Shown: positions 1 to 5,102 of the stretch, in pieces
Layout: the number at the start of each line of letters is the position of its first letter
How positions within the stretch are numbered: the stretch's first letter is position 1
Assembly (NCBI GenBank): GCA_030432455.1
Contig: JAUIHC010000197.1
Span: forward strand, 1-5,961
Origin: Phycisphaerae bacterium
GTDB lineage: Bacteria; Planctomycetota; Phycisphaerae; Phycisphaerales; SM1A02
Reading direction: 5' to 3'
Length of the DNA stretch: 5,961 nt
Notes under the pieces: generated by a model
What the model saw: only the letters and a program-made list of their open reading frames with translations
What the model was told of the DNA's origin: nothing
The model's database searches: none
Position numbers and translations under genes: made by a program

Positions 1-4
1 TCAA

Positions 5-42
5 GAAAGCAAAGAGGCCCCTTTACGGGGCCTCTGCAGCGC
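5..42 (-). terminator. Second, distal copy of the ssb terminator (exact 38-base repeat)
   Basis: A 9-bp perfect stem (13-21 with 27-35, AGAGGCCCC/GGGGCCTCT) encloses a 5-base loop. Read on the minus strand, the stem is followed by TTGCTTTC (12-5), a moderately U-rich tail, so it fits an intrinsic terminator for leftward transcription. Bases 5-42 are identical to 134-171, including sequence on both sides of the stem, so this is a real duplication and not two independent hairpins. It lies 91 bases beyond the first copy. It could be a back-up terminator for ssb, or the terminator of a short transcript from 43-133. Confidence 0.7.
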
Positions 43-133
43 GAGCGGAAGGTTGGTGGTCGGGATCTCAAGGGCCATCCAACCAGCGGCCCCGGTGATC
101 CGCGCAGCGTCCCTCCGCCGCCAACGCCCTCAC
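43..133 (-). other. Spacer between the two terminator copies, with a hairpin
   Basis: I see no gene in this 91-base stretch. It contains an inverted repeat: 51-59 (GGTTGGTGG) pairs with 75-77 plus 79-84 (CCA, CCAACC), giving 9 bp with one bulged base at 78 and a 15-base loop. Together with the terminator at 5-35 it could form a small structured RNA of about 120 bases on the minus strand, but no promoter for one is visible. It may equally be inert sequence left by the duplication. Confidence 0.3.
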
Positions 134-171
134 GAAAGCAAAGAGGCCCCTTTACGGGGCCTCTGCAGCGC
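134..171 (-). terminator. Intrinsic terminator directly after ssb (proximal repeat copy)
   Basis: A 9-bp stem (142-150 with 156-164) with a 5-base loop begins within about ten bases of the ssb stop codon on the minus strand and is followed by TTGCTTTC. The position and orientation fit termination of ssb. The 38 bases 134-171 recur exactly at 5-42, a spacing of 129 bases. Confidence 0.8.
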
Positions 172-172
172 T

Positions 173-658
173 CTAGAAAGGAATGTCGCTGTCGTCGATC
201 GGCTGGTGGCCGCCACCGCCGCCACCGCCCGCGGGCTGGAAGGAGCGGTCGCCGCCGCCGCCGCCGCCACCGTAGTTGCCACCGCCACCGCCACCGCCAC
301 CGCCACCACCGCCGCCGTTCGCGGCCTCACGGCCGCCGACGAACTGGAAGTTCTCCACGACGACCTTGAGCTTCGAGCGGTTCTGCCCCTGCTGGTCCTG
401 CCAGGTGTCGAGCTTCAGGCGACCCTGAATGAAGACCGGGCGGCCCTTGGAGAGGTACTGGGCCATCACCTCGGCCTGCCGTCCCCACGCCTCGCAATCG
501 ACGAAGGTGGTGTCCTCCCGTCGCTCGCCTTCGCGGGTCTGGTACTGCCGGTTGATCGCGAGTCCGATGTTCGCCACCGCCTGATTGCCGGGGGTGTGGC
601 GAAGTTCGACGTCGCGGGTGAGGTTGCCGAGAAGAATCACCTGATTGAAGTTGGCCAT
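173..658 (-). CDS. ssb: Single-stranded DNA-binding protein SSB, glycine-rich linker
   Basis: This 161-residue protein binds and protects single-stranded DNA in replication, recombination and repair, and recruits partner proteins through its C-terminal tip. Residues 1-110 form the OB-fold, with the family signature NFNQVILLGNLTRDVELR at the start, TFVDCEAWGRQAE at 51-63 and the GRPVFIQGRLKLDTW segment at 72-86. The linker (115-150) has glycine runs of 13, 7 and 7 residues, and the protein ends in the canonical acidic tip DDSDIPF. I chose ATG 658-656 because it begins the conserved domain and has GGAG at 670-667, eight bases upstream. The longer in-frame reading, starting at 769, would begin inside the rpsF terminator and adds unconserved residues. 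The gene sits between two terminators, so it is probably monocistronic. Confidence 0.96.
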   Translation of the reverse strand: MANFNQVILLGNLTRDVELRHTPGNQAVANIGLAINRQYQTREGERREDTTFVDCEAWGRQAEVMAQYLSKGRPVFIQGRLKLDTWQDQQGQNRSKLKVVVENFQFVGGREAANGGGGGGGGGGGGGNYGGGGGGGDRSFQPAGGGGGGGHQPIDDSDIPF

Positions 659-689
659 GAATTGCGCTCCAGGTCGTAGAAGGCCCGCG

Positions 690-695
690 AGTCTA
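690..695 (-). promoter_or_regulatory. Candidate -10 element for ssb (weak)
   Basis: A strong terminator lies between rpsF and ssb, so ssb needs a start site within about 659-729. The best -10 match on the minus strand is TAGACT at 695-690 (4 of 6 to TATAAT). It would give a leader of roughly 25 bases carrying the ssb GGAG. No good -35 box is found 16-18 bases upstream, so the call rests mainly on position. Confidence 0.3.
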
Positions 696-729
696 CGCGC
701 CGGGTCGGGGGTCCTGACCGGACCGGGTG

Positions 730-766
730 AAAAAACGACGGGCCGTCCACAAGGGACGGCCCGTCG
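730..766 (-). terminator. Strong intrinsic terminator after rpsF
   Basis: A perfect 13-bp GC-rich stem (736-748 with 754-766, CGACGGGCCGTCC/GGACGGCCCGTCG) has a 5-base loop. On the minus strand it is followed at once by six T residues (735-730), a textbook Rho-independent terminator. It begins 37 bases past the rpsF stop and ends 71 bases before the ssb start. It should separate the rpsF transcript from ssb unless read-through occurs. Confidence 0.93.
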
Positions 767-802
767 CATGTCTGCGCATGGCCCCGGAGGGGCCGGATCG
801 AC

Positions 803-1327
803 TCAGGCGTCGTCGCTGCCGCCATCCTCGGCGGTCTCGGCGTCACCCTCGTCCGCGGTCGCGGTCGTGGCGGTCGTCTCCTTCGCGGCCTCCTTGGCGG
901 CGGCCTCCTCCTCGAGGGAGACGGCGGTCACCTTGGGACGGGCCTCGTCGTCGCCTCGCTCGGCGCGGAGCTTGATCTCGTCCGCGAGGGCGGTGCGGCC
1001 TTCGGCGGCCTCGATCTCCTCGGCCGGGATGTGGTCGGCTCGGACGACCATGGCCCGGAGGAGCTGCTCGCTGAGGTTGCAGTCCCGCTCGATGCCGGCG
1101 ATCTTCGATCGATCGGCCTTGAAGTAGGTGAGGAAGTAGAGGCCGCGCTTGTTGCCCTTGATGTCGTAGGCGAGGCGACGCTCGTCCCACTTGCAGAGCG
1201 AGACGATCTCGGCGCCGGCGCGGCCGAGGATCGACTCGACGTGGGCGAGGGCGCCCGCGAGGTCGGCGGTCGCGGTCTGCGGGAAGAGGAACATGCCCTC
1301 GTACATGTCGATGCGGGTTTCGGTCAT
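803..1327 (-). CDS. rpsF: Ribosomal protein bS6 with long acidic C-terminal tail
   Basis: bS6 is a small-subunit protein that binds 16S rRNA as a partner of bS18 in the platform. The 174-residue product has the S6 fold at about residues 7-100: YEGMFLFPQTA near the start, WDERRLAYDIKGNKRGLYFLTYFKA at 47-71, and the final strand and helix to LLRAMVVRADHI. Residues 101-174 form an extension rich in Glu, Asp, Ala and Thr, ending in GGSDDA. Many bS6 proteins have only about 95-135 residues, so this is at the long end. The start is backed by AAGGA at 1338-1334, six bases upstream; the alternative Met8 lacks such support. The gene is 81 bases downstream of pth and is followed by a strong terminator. 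No rpsR is adjacent. Confidence 0.96.
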   Translation of the reverse strand: MTETRIDMYEGMFLFPQTATADLAGALAHVESILGRAGAEIVSLCKWDERRLAYDIKGNKRGLYFLTYFKADRSKIAGIERDCNLSEQLLRAMVVRADHIPAEEIEAAEGRTALADEIKLRAERGDDEARPKVTAVSLEEEAAAKEAAKETTATTATADEGDAETAEDGGSDDA

Positions 1328-1408
1328 CGTGAGTCCTTTGAGTGGCGACGCCGTCGTATGCGGCGCCTGTCGGGCGACGGGGACGTCGCCGGGATCGGTC
1401 GGCCCCCC
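1328..1408 (-). promoter_or_regulatory. rpsF leader with alternative hairpins (possible control region)
   Basis: On the minus strand this 81-base gap can fold in two exclusive ways. In one, 1384-1390 pairs with 1373-1379 (7 bp, 4-base loop), and 1361-1367 pairs with 1347-1353 (7 bp including one G-U, 7-base loop). In the other, 1384-1390 pairs instead with 1344-1350, an identical second copy of ggcgacg, which breaks the second hairpin. bS6:bS18 autoregulation through leader RNA is known in many bacteria. I could not identify its specific CCG-bulge motif here, so a regulatory role is inference. Confidence 0.35.
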
Positions 1409-1990
1409 TTAGGCGGAGGCCTTCCGGTTGAATCGATTCATCGCCGTGGCGAGCCCCTCGCTCGCCCAGCACGCGGCCGCCTCGGCGGCCTCGTCCAGGG
1501 ACGACTCCACGAGCGGCTTCTGCTCGGGAGCGAATCGTCCGAGGACGTAGTTCTTCAGCGGGATCTGACCGGGCTTGTCGATGCCGATCCGGAGTCGCGG
1601 CCAGTCGTCGGTGCCGAGAAGCCTCGACACGTCCGCCAGTCCGTTGTGCCCGCCGGCGCCGCCGCCCGGCTTCAGCCGGATGGAGCCGCAGGGGAGGGCC
1701 GTGTCGTCCACCACGACCAGCAGGTCGTCGGTGGGCGACATCTTGTAGAAGCGGATCGCCTCCGCCACCGCCTTGCCCGACAGGTTCATGTAGGTCAGCG
1801 GCTTCAGGAGGAGGACCTTCTCGTCGCGGATCTGCGCCTCGACCACGAGGCCTGAGAACCGGCTCTTCGCCACCGACGTGGCAGGGTCGGCGTAGCGGCG
1901 GGCCAGCCGGTCCACGACATCGAACCCGACATTGTGTCGGGTTCCGTCGTATTCCGGTCCGGGATTGCCGAGTCCGACGACGAGCTTCAT
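1409..1990 (-). CDS. pth: Peptidyl-tRNA hydrolase
   Basis: Pth cleaves the ester bond of peptidyl-tRNAs that drop off ribosomes, recycling tRNA; it acts in the cytosol and is usually essential. The 193-residue length is normal. Family landmarks are all present: GLGNPGPEY at 6-14 with Asn9, TRHNVGF at 17-23 with the catalytic His19, KPLTYMNLSG at 63-72 with Asn69, the VVVDD strand with Asp95 (equivalent to E. coli Asp93), and GGGAGGHNGL at 109-118 with Asn116. The ATG at 1990-1988 has GGAG eight bases upstream on the minus strand. The gene lies 25 bases after rplY, which suggests co-transcription, and matches the pth position in the Bacillus gcaD-prs-ctc-spoVC cluster. Confidence 0.97.
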   Translation of the reverse strand: MKLVVGLGNPGPEYDGTRHNVGFDVVDRLARRYADPATSVAKSRFSGLVVEAQIRDEKVLLLKPLTYMNLSGKAVAEAIRFYKMSPTDDLLVVVDDTALPCGSIRLKPGGGAGGHNGLADVSRLLGTDDWPRLRIGIDKPGQIPLKNYVLGRFAPEQKPLVESSLDEAAEAAACWASEGLATAMNRFNRKASA

Positions 1991-2015
1991 GGGGACGACT
2001 CCATCGGCGTCGGGC

Positions 2016-2609
2016 TCAGCCCTCGGCCTCCTCGGATTCGCCGTCGGCGCCGGCTCCGCCCTTCGGCGCCTGGACGTGCAGGACGAGCGTGTCGCCCGGC
2101 GTGGTCGCGACGACGCCCTCGGGCATCGGAAGGTCGGAGACGTGGACGATCTCGTCGAATCCGTCGAGATCGACGCGGATCGCCTCGGGGATGTTCCGGA
2201 CCGCGCACTCGATCTCGAGCTCGGCGAGGTCGTGCACCACGATGTGGCCGGGCTTCGCGCCGGCCTTCGGCGCGCCGTGGAAGTCGATGGTCACATTGAG
2301 CTTCACCTTCTCGTCGAGGTTGACGCGGGCGAAGTCGATGTGGATGACGTTGTCGCCGAGGTAGCCGAACTGCAGGTCCTTGACGAGGCAGGTCTCCTCG
2401 CCGGCTCCGTCGATGGCGAGGTTGAAGACGTGGATCCCGTGATGCAGGTGCGTCAGGGTCTCCTTGGCGTCGAGGCTGATCGACATCGGCTCGGCACCGT
2501 GGCCGTAGACGACGGCGGGCATGCGGCCGGCCTTGCGAAGCCGCTGCGTGTATCGGCTTCCGAGTCGCTCGCGGCGATCGGCGGCCAGGGTGGGGGTCTC
2601 GTGACTCAT
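2016..2609 (-). CDS. rplY: Ribosomal protein bL25, CTC/TL5-type two-domain form
   Basis: bL25 binds 5S rRNA in the large subunit; the longer CTC form was first described as a general stress protein in Bacillus. This 197-residue protein has an N-terminal L25 domain (about 5-95), with RRERLGSRYTQRLRKAGRMPAVVYGHG at 12-38 and the terminal HIDFARV strand at 90-96. A C-terminal TL5-type beta domain (about 97-185) follows, with VRNIPEAIRVDLDGFDEIVHVSDLPMPEGV at 137-166. A short acidic tail ends in ESEEAEG. I chose ATG 2609-2607 because it precedes the L25 domain and has GGAG at 2622-2619, nine bases upstream; upstream sequence in this frame only shadows prs. The gene lies 71 bases after prs with no terminator between, consistent with one operon. 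Confidence 0.95.
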   Translation of the reverse strand: MSHETPTLAADRRERLGSRYTQRLRKAGRMPAVVYGHGAEPMSISLDAKETLTHLHHGIHVFNLAIDGAGEETCLVKDLQFGYLGDNVIHIDFARVNLDEKVKLNVTIDFHGAPKAGAKPGHIVVHDLAELEIECAVRNIPEAIRVDLDGFDEIVHVSDLPMPEGVVATTPGDTLVLHVQAPKGGAGADGESEEAEG

Positions 2610-2680
2610 GAAAGGTGTCTCCAAACGGAATGGAATCGTGCGCGGCCGGACCACTCCGGTCCGCGACGGAGGGATCTGGA

Positions 2681-3664
2681 TCAGCGCTTGGTGCCCGCTC
2701 CGCTGCGGAACATCGCGGACACCGACTGATCGTGGTGGATGCGATGCACCGCTTCGCCGAGGAGTCGGGCGACGCTGAGGACGTTGGCCTTCCCGGCGAT
2801 CGGGGCGAGCCGGTCGCCGCCGGGAATGGTGTCGGTGACGTTGACGGTCGAGATCGGGCTGTCGGCGATGCGCTCCATCGCGAGCCCGACGAGCACCGCA
2901 TGGGTCGCGGAGACCATCACATCGGTCGCGCCGCGCTCCATGACGAGCTTGGCGGCCTCGCAGACGGTGCCCGCGGTCGAGATCATGTCGTCGAACATGA
3001 GGACGGTGCGGCCCTCGACCTCGCCGATCAGATTCTTGACCACGACCTCGGAGCCGGACTGACGCCGCTTGTCCACGATCGCCAGATCGCAGCCGAGCAC
3101 GTTGGCGTACATGTTCGCGACCTTCACGTTGCCGACATCGGGCGAGACCACCACGATCTCCCCGAGGTCGCCGCGGTTCTCGAGGAAGTGCTCGATGAAC
3201 ACCGGGGAGGCGCTCAGGTGATCGACGGGGATGTCGAAGAAGCCCTGGATCTGCGCGGCGTGCAGGTCCATGCAGAGCACCCGATCGGCGCCCGCCGCGG
3301 TGATCAGGTTCGCGACGAGCTTCGCGGTGATCGGCACGCGGCCCTCGTCCTTGCGATCCTGCCGGGCGTACCCGAAGTAGGGGATCACCGCGGTGATCCG
3401 CTTGGCCGAGGCTCGGCGAAGGCAGTCGATGTGGACGAGGAGTTCGAGCAGGCTGTCGTTGACCGGCTGGCAGGTGGACTGGACGACGTAGCAGTCCCGC
3501 CCGCGGACGTCCTCCTCGACCTTGACGATCACCTCGCCGTCGGGAAAGGTGGTCGACGACCCCTGGCCGAGCGGAAGTCCGAGGTGGTCGCACATCGCCT
3601 CGGCCAGATGGCGACCGGCCCGCCCCGCGAAGATCTTGAGGTGCTCGCGATCGCTGGCGGTCAT
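2681..3664 (-). CDS. prs: Ribose-phosphate pyrophosphokinase (PRPP synthetase)
   Basis: This enzyme makes 5-phosphoribosyl-1-pyrophosphate from ribose 5-phosphate and ATP, feeding purine, pyrimidine, NAD, His and Trp synthesis. The 327-residue product is of class I length. It shows FPDGE at 40-44, the IPYFGYARQDRKD segment at 94-106, DLHAAQIQGFF at 133-143 with the active-site His135, SPDVGNVKVA at 174-183, the catalytic loop DKRR at 198-201, and the PRPP-binding loop FDDMISTAGT at 224-233. The class I consensus near 174-183 is usually SPDxGGVxRA; here Asn and Lys-Val replace part of it, probably lineage variation. The start codon overlaps the stop of the upstream gene as ATGA (3664-3661), with GGAG at 3675-3672, seven bases upstream, so translational coupling is likely. 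Confidence 0.97.
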   Translation of the reverse strand: MTASDREHLKIFAGRAGRHLAEAMCDHLGLPLGQGSSTTFPDGEVIVKVEEDVRGRDCYVVQSTCQPVNDSLLELLVHIDCLRRASAKRITAVIPYFGYARQDRKDEGRVPITAKLVANLITAAGADRVLCMDLHAAQIQGFFDIPVDHLSASPVFIEHFLENRGDLGEIVVVSPDVGNVKVANMYANVLGCDLAIVDKRRQSGSEVVVKNLIGEVEGRTVLMFDDMISTAGTVCEAAKLVMERGATDVMVSATHAVLVGLAMERIADSPISTVNVTDTIPGGDRLAPIAGKANVLSVARLLGEAVHRIHHDQSVSAMFRSGAGTKR

Positions 3665-4437
3665 GCGTCGGCTCCGGAGTTGCGACGACGGAGGATGGCG
3701 TCCACCTCGGCGAGCTGGTCGGGCGTGTTGACGCTCAGGACATCCTCGGGCGGAACCGCATCGACCACGGAGACCGTGGATCCCTCGGCCCGGGCGATGC
3801 CGAGCACGTCGGTGACGTAGTACTCGCCGTTGGCGTTGCGGTTGTCGATGCGGGAGAGCCGGTCGAAGAGCGGGCCGGACCGGAAGCAGTAGTACGACGG
3901 GTTCACCTCGCGGATCGCCAGCTGCTCCGGGGTCGCATCCTTCTGCTCGACGATCCGCTCGAAGCCGCCGTCGGCGTCGCGGACGATCCGTCCGTATCCC
4001 GAGGGATCGTCGATCACCGCGGTCGCGAGGGTCGCGTCGGCGGCGGTGGATCGGTGGGTGTCGAGCAGCGTTCGCAGCGTCTCCGCCCGGATGAGCGGGC
4101 CGTCGCCGCAGAGGACGAGCACATCGTGATCGGGAGTCGGGGCGAAGATCTCGCGGGCCTGATCGACTGCGTGCCCGGTGCCGAGCTGCTCGGTCTGATC
4201 GACGAACGAGACGCCCGGCTGGTCGGCGAGGCTCGACCGGACGAGCTCCGCCATGTGGCCGACGACCACCACGATCCGTTCGGCGCCCGCCTGTCGGCAG
4301 GCGTCCACCACCCAGTGGACCATCGGGCGTCCGCACGCCTCGTGCATGACCTTCGGGAGGTCGCTCTTCATGCGCGTGCCCTTGCCGGCGGCGAGGATCA
4401 CGGCATCCACGGGGGGATGGTCGTTGGGCGTCGTCAT
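3661..4437 (-). CDS. glmU: GlmU-type UDP-GlcNAc pyrophosphorylase domain, no acetyltransferase half
   Basis: The product is predicted to form UDP-N-acetylglucosamine from UTP and GlcNAc-1-phosphate, a precursor of peptidoglycan and other envelope sugars. Its 258 residues match only the N-terminal nucleotidyltransferase domain of GlmU. Visible are LAAGKGTRMKSDLPKVMH at 15-32 (Lys29), EQLGTGHAV at 83-91, CGDGPLI at 110-116 with metal ligand Asp112, YGRIV at 148-152, VEQKDAT at 163-169 with Glu164, EVNPSYY at 177-183 with Asn179, NGEYYVTDV at 203-211, and SVNTPDQL at 235-242 with second metal ligand Asn237. Full GlmU has about 450 residues; the left-handed beta-helix acetyltransferase is missing and the gene ends cleanly in the ATGA overlap with prs. 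The start at 4437 has no purine-rich Shine-Dalgarno. Other sugar nucleotidyltransferase substrates cannot be excluded, but the prs-ctc-pth neighbourhood supports GlmU. Confidence 0.88.
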   Translation of the reverse strand: MTTPNDHPPVDAVILAAGKGTRMKSDLPKVMHEACGRPMVHWVVDACRQAGAERIVVVVGHMAELVRSSLADQPGVSFVDQTEQLGTGHAVDQAREIFAPTPDHDVLVLCGDGPLIRAETLRTLLDTHRSTAADATLATAVIDDPSGYGRIVRDADGGFERIVEQKDATPEQLAIREVNPSYYCFRSGPLFDRLSRIDNRNANGEYYVTDVLGIARAEGSTVSVVDAVPPEDVLSVNTPDQLAEVDAILRRRNSGADA

Positions 4438-4471
4438 GGTGGAGTCGTGGAGTGCGGGACGGAACGGGAAG

Positions 4472-4542
4472 CTGGCCCACCTAGATTCGAACTAGGACTG
4501 CTTGGACCAAAACCAAGAGTGCTACCGTTACACCATGGGCCA
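4472..4542 (-). tRNA. tRNA-Gln (anticodon UUG)
   Basis: On the minus strand 71 bases fold as a full cloverleaf. The acceptor stem TGGCCCA/TGGGCCA has 7 perfect pairs with the U1-A72 pair typical of bacterial tRNA-Gln. The D-arm is GTG...CAC with loop TAACGGTAG. The anticodon stem CTTGG/CCAAG has loop TTTTGGT, so anticodon TTG. The variable loop is 4 bases, and the T-arm is CCTAG-TTCGAAT-CTAGG. The discriminator is G and CCA is not encoded, so it must be added after transcription. The tRNA ends 34 bases before the glmU start with no terminator between, so it may be co-transcribed at the head of the operon. Confidence 0.97.
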
Positions 4543-4549
4543 GTGGGGA

Positions 4550-4578
4550 GATGCGAATCCGATCCGGGTTCGCACATC
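4550..4578 (-). other. Hairpin just upstream of tRNA-Gln
   Basis: Bases 4550-4557 (GATGCGAA) pair with 4569-4578 (two unpaired bases near 4575), continuing inward through a G-U pair and CCG/CGG around a 3-base loop (4562-4564), about 12 pairs in all. It ends 7 bases before the mature 5' end of the tRNA on the minus strand. There is no T-tract on either side, so it is not a terminator. It could be part of the precursor tRNA leader or a DNA-level operator. Confidence 0.4.
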
Positions 4579-4913
4579 GCCTTCCGGCGTTCCGTGCGTC
4601 GCGTTGCTTGAGTGGACTGGAACCTGTCACGCCCGGCCGGGTGGCCGGAACGCTCGCGAGACCGACGACGCCGATCGGGACCATCCCGAGCGACGAGGCG
4701 CGGTTCGGTGCGTCCGAGGGGACGGGTTCCGAGGCCGCGGCCGAAAGCGGGCGGGAGCGTGCGAGAAGCCGCGAGGCACGCCCCATGCGGCGCCAGTCCG
4801 TGTCGTCATCGAGGACGAGTCCGGAGCTGTCACCGACGGCCCGAAGCCCCGAAGACTACCCGATCCGCCCATGCGTTCCAAGTCCCTCTCGGCGTGACTG
4901 GTCGCAGGACACA

Positions 4914-4948
4914 CCGCCCCCCGAACCCCGGGAGGGGTCGGAGGGCGG
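4914..4948 (+). other. Long GC-rich inverted repeat with GGGA loop
   Basis: CCGCCC at 4914-4919 pairs with GGGCGG at 4943-4948; after one C-A mismatch, CCGA (4921-4924) pairs with TCGG (4938-4941); after a bulged A at 4925, CCCC pairs with GGGG around the loop GGGA (4930-4933). That makes 14 pairs in 35 bases. On the plus strand the loop fits the stable GNRA type. No U-tract follows on either strand. Function unknown. Confidence 0.4.
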
Positions 4949-5021
4949 GACGGTGGGACTTCGGGGGTCGCGTCAGATCCGGGGGCGACCCGTCCGGCGA
5001 TCGTTCCGGCTCGGTCCTTGA

Positions 5022-5060
5022 GAGGGCTGGGCCCGATCCCGATCGGGTCGGTCGGCCCTC
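5022..5060 (+). other. Two-part inverted repeat upstream of the dehydrogenase
   Basis: An outer stem of 6 bp (5022-5027 GAGGGC with 5055-5060 GCCCTC) encloses an inner stem in which CCCGAT (5032-5037) pairs with ATCGGG (5042-5047) around a 4-base loop, extended by one G-U and one G-C pair. No T-rich tail follows. It lies 34 bases upstream of the candidate promoter, so it would be a DNA-level site (operator-like) and not part of that mRNA. Confidence 0.4.
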
Positions 5061-5093
5061 GGCACACCATCGGCAGGAAGCGTCGGGTCGGCG

Positions 5094-5102
5094 TGCTACA
5101 GT
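5094..5102 (+). promoter_or_regulatory. Candidate extended -10 promoter for the aldehyde dehydrogenase
   Basis: TGCTACAGT at 5094-5102 has the extended TGn motif followed by a hexamer matching TATAAT at 4 of 6 positions, the best AT-richer spot near the gene. Transcription would start near 5109, giving a leader of about 20 bases that just includes the GGAG at 5116-5119. No clear -35 box lies 17-18 bases upstream, as is often tolerated with an extended -10. Confidence 0.4.

Noticed and set aside
209..316. Repeats in the ssb 3' half as a CRISPR or minisatellite array
   Set aside because: They are in-frame glycine triplets of the normal SSB linker, without unique spacers.
659..769. In-frame N-terminal extension of SSB starting at 769
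   Set aside because: It would start inside the rpsF terminator stem, adds 37 residues with no family similarity, and the internal ATG at 658 has a well-spaced GGAG and begins the conserved OB-fold.
2647..2663. Hairpin in the prs-rplY gap as a terminator
   Set aside because: The 6-bp stem (CGGACC/GGTCCG) has no T-tract on the minus strand side, and the downstream genes have good ribosome sites, so an operon break is not supported.
2615..3820. Long plus-strand open frame (401 codons) opposite prs
   Set aside because: It is the antisense of prs and the end of glmU; the minus strand carries clear family motifs and ribosome sites, and the plus-strand product matches nothing I recognise.
4612..4630. 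GGTTCCAGTCC on the minus strand as a second tRNA T-arm
   Set aside because: The flanking bases do not form a T-stem, and no acceptor, D or anticodon arms fit around it.
4625..4631. GTGACA on the minus strand as a -35 box for the tRNA-Gln operon
   Set aside because: No acceptable -10 hexamer occurs 16-18 bases downstream, so I did not call a promoter.
4481..4786. Minus-strand open frame of 101 codons upstream of tRNA-Gln
   Set aside because: It runs into the tRNA gene, has no good ribosome site, and its product shows no recognisable domain. High third-position GC is expected by chance in this GC-rich DNA.
4551..5021. Plus-strand open frame of 156 codons in the intergenic region
   Set aside because: The product is low-complexity Arg/Ser/Pro/Glu-rich sequence without motifs, no ribosome site is apparent, and it begins inside the hairpin next to tRNA-Gln.
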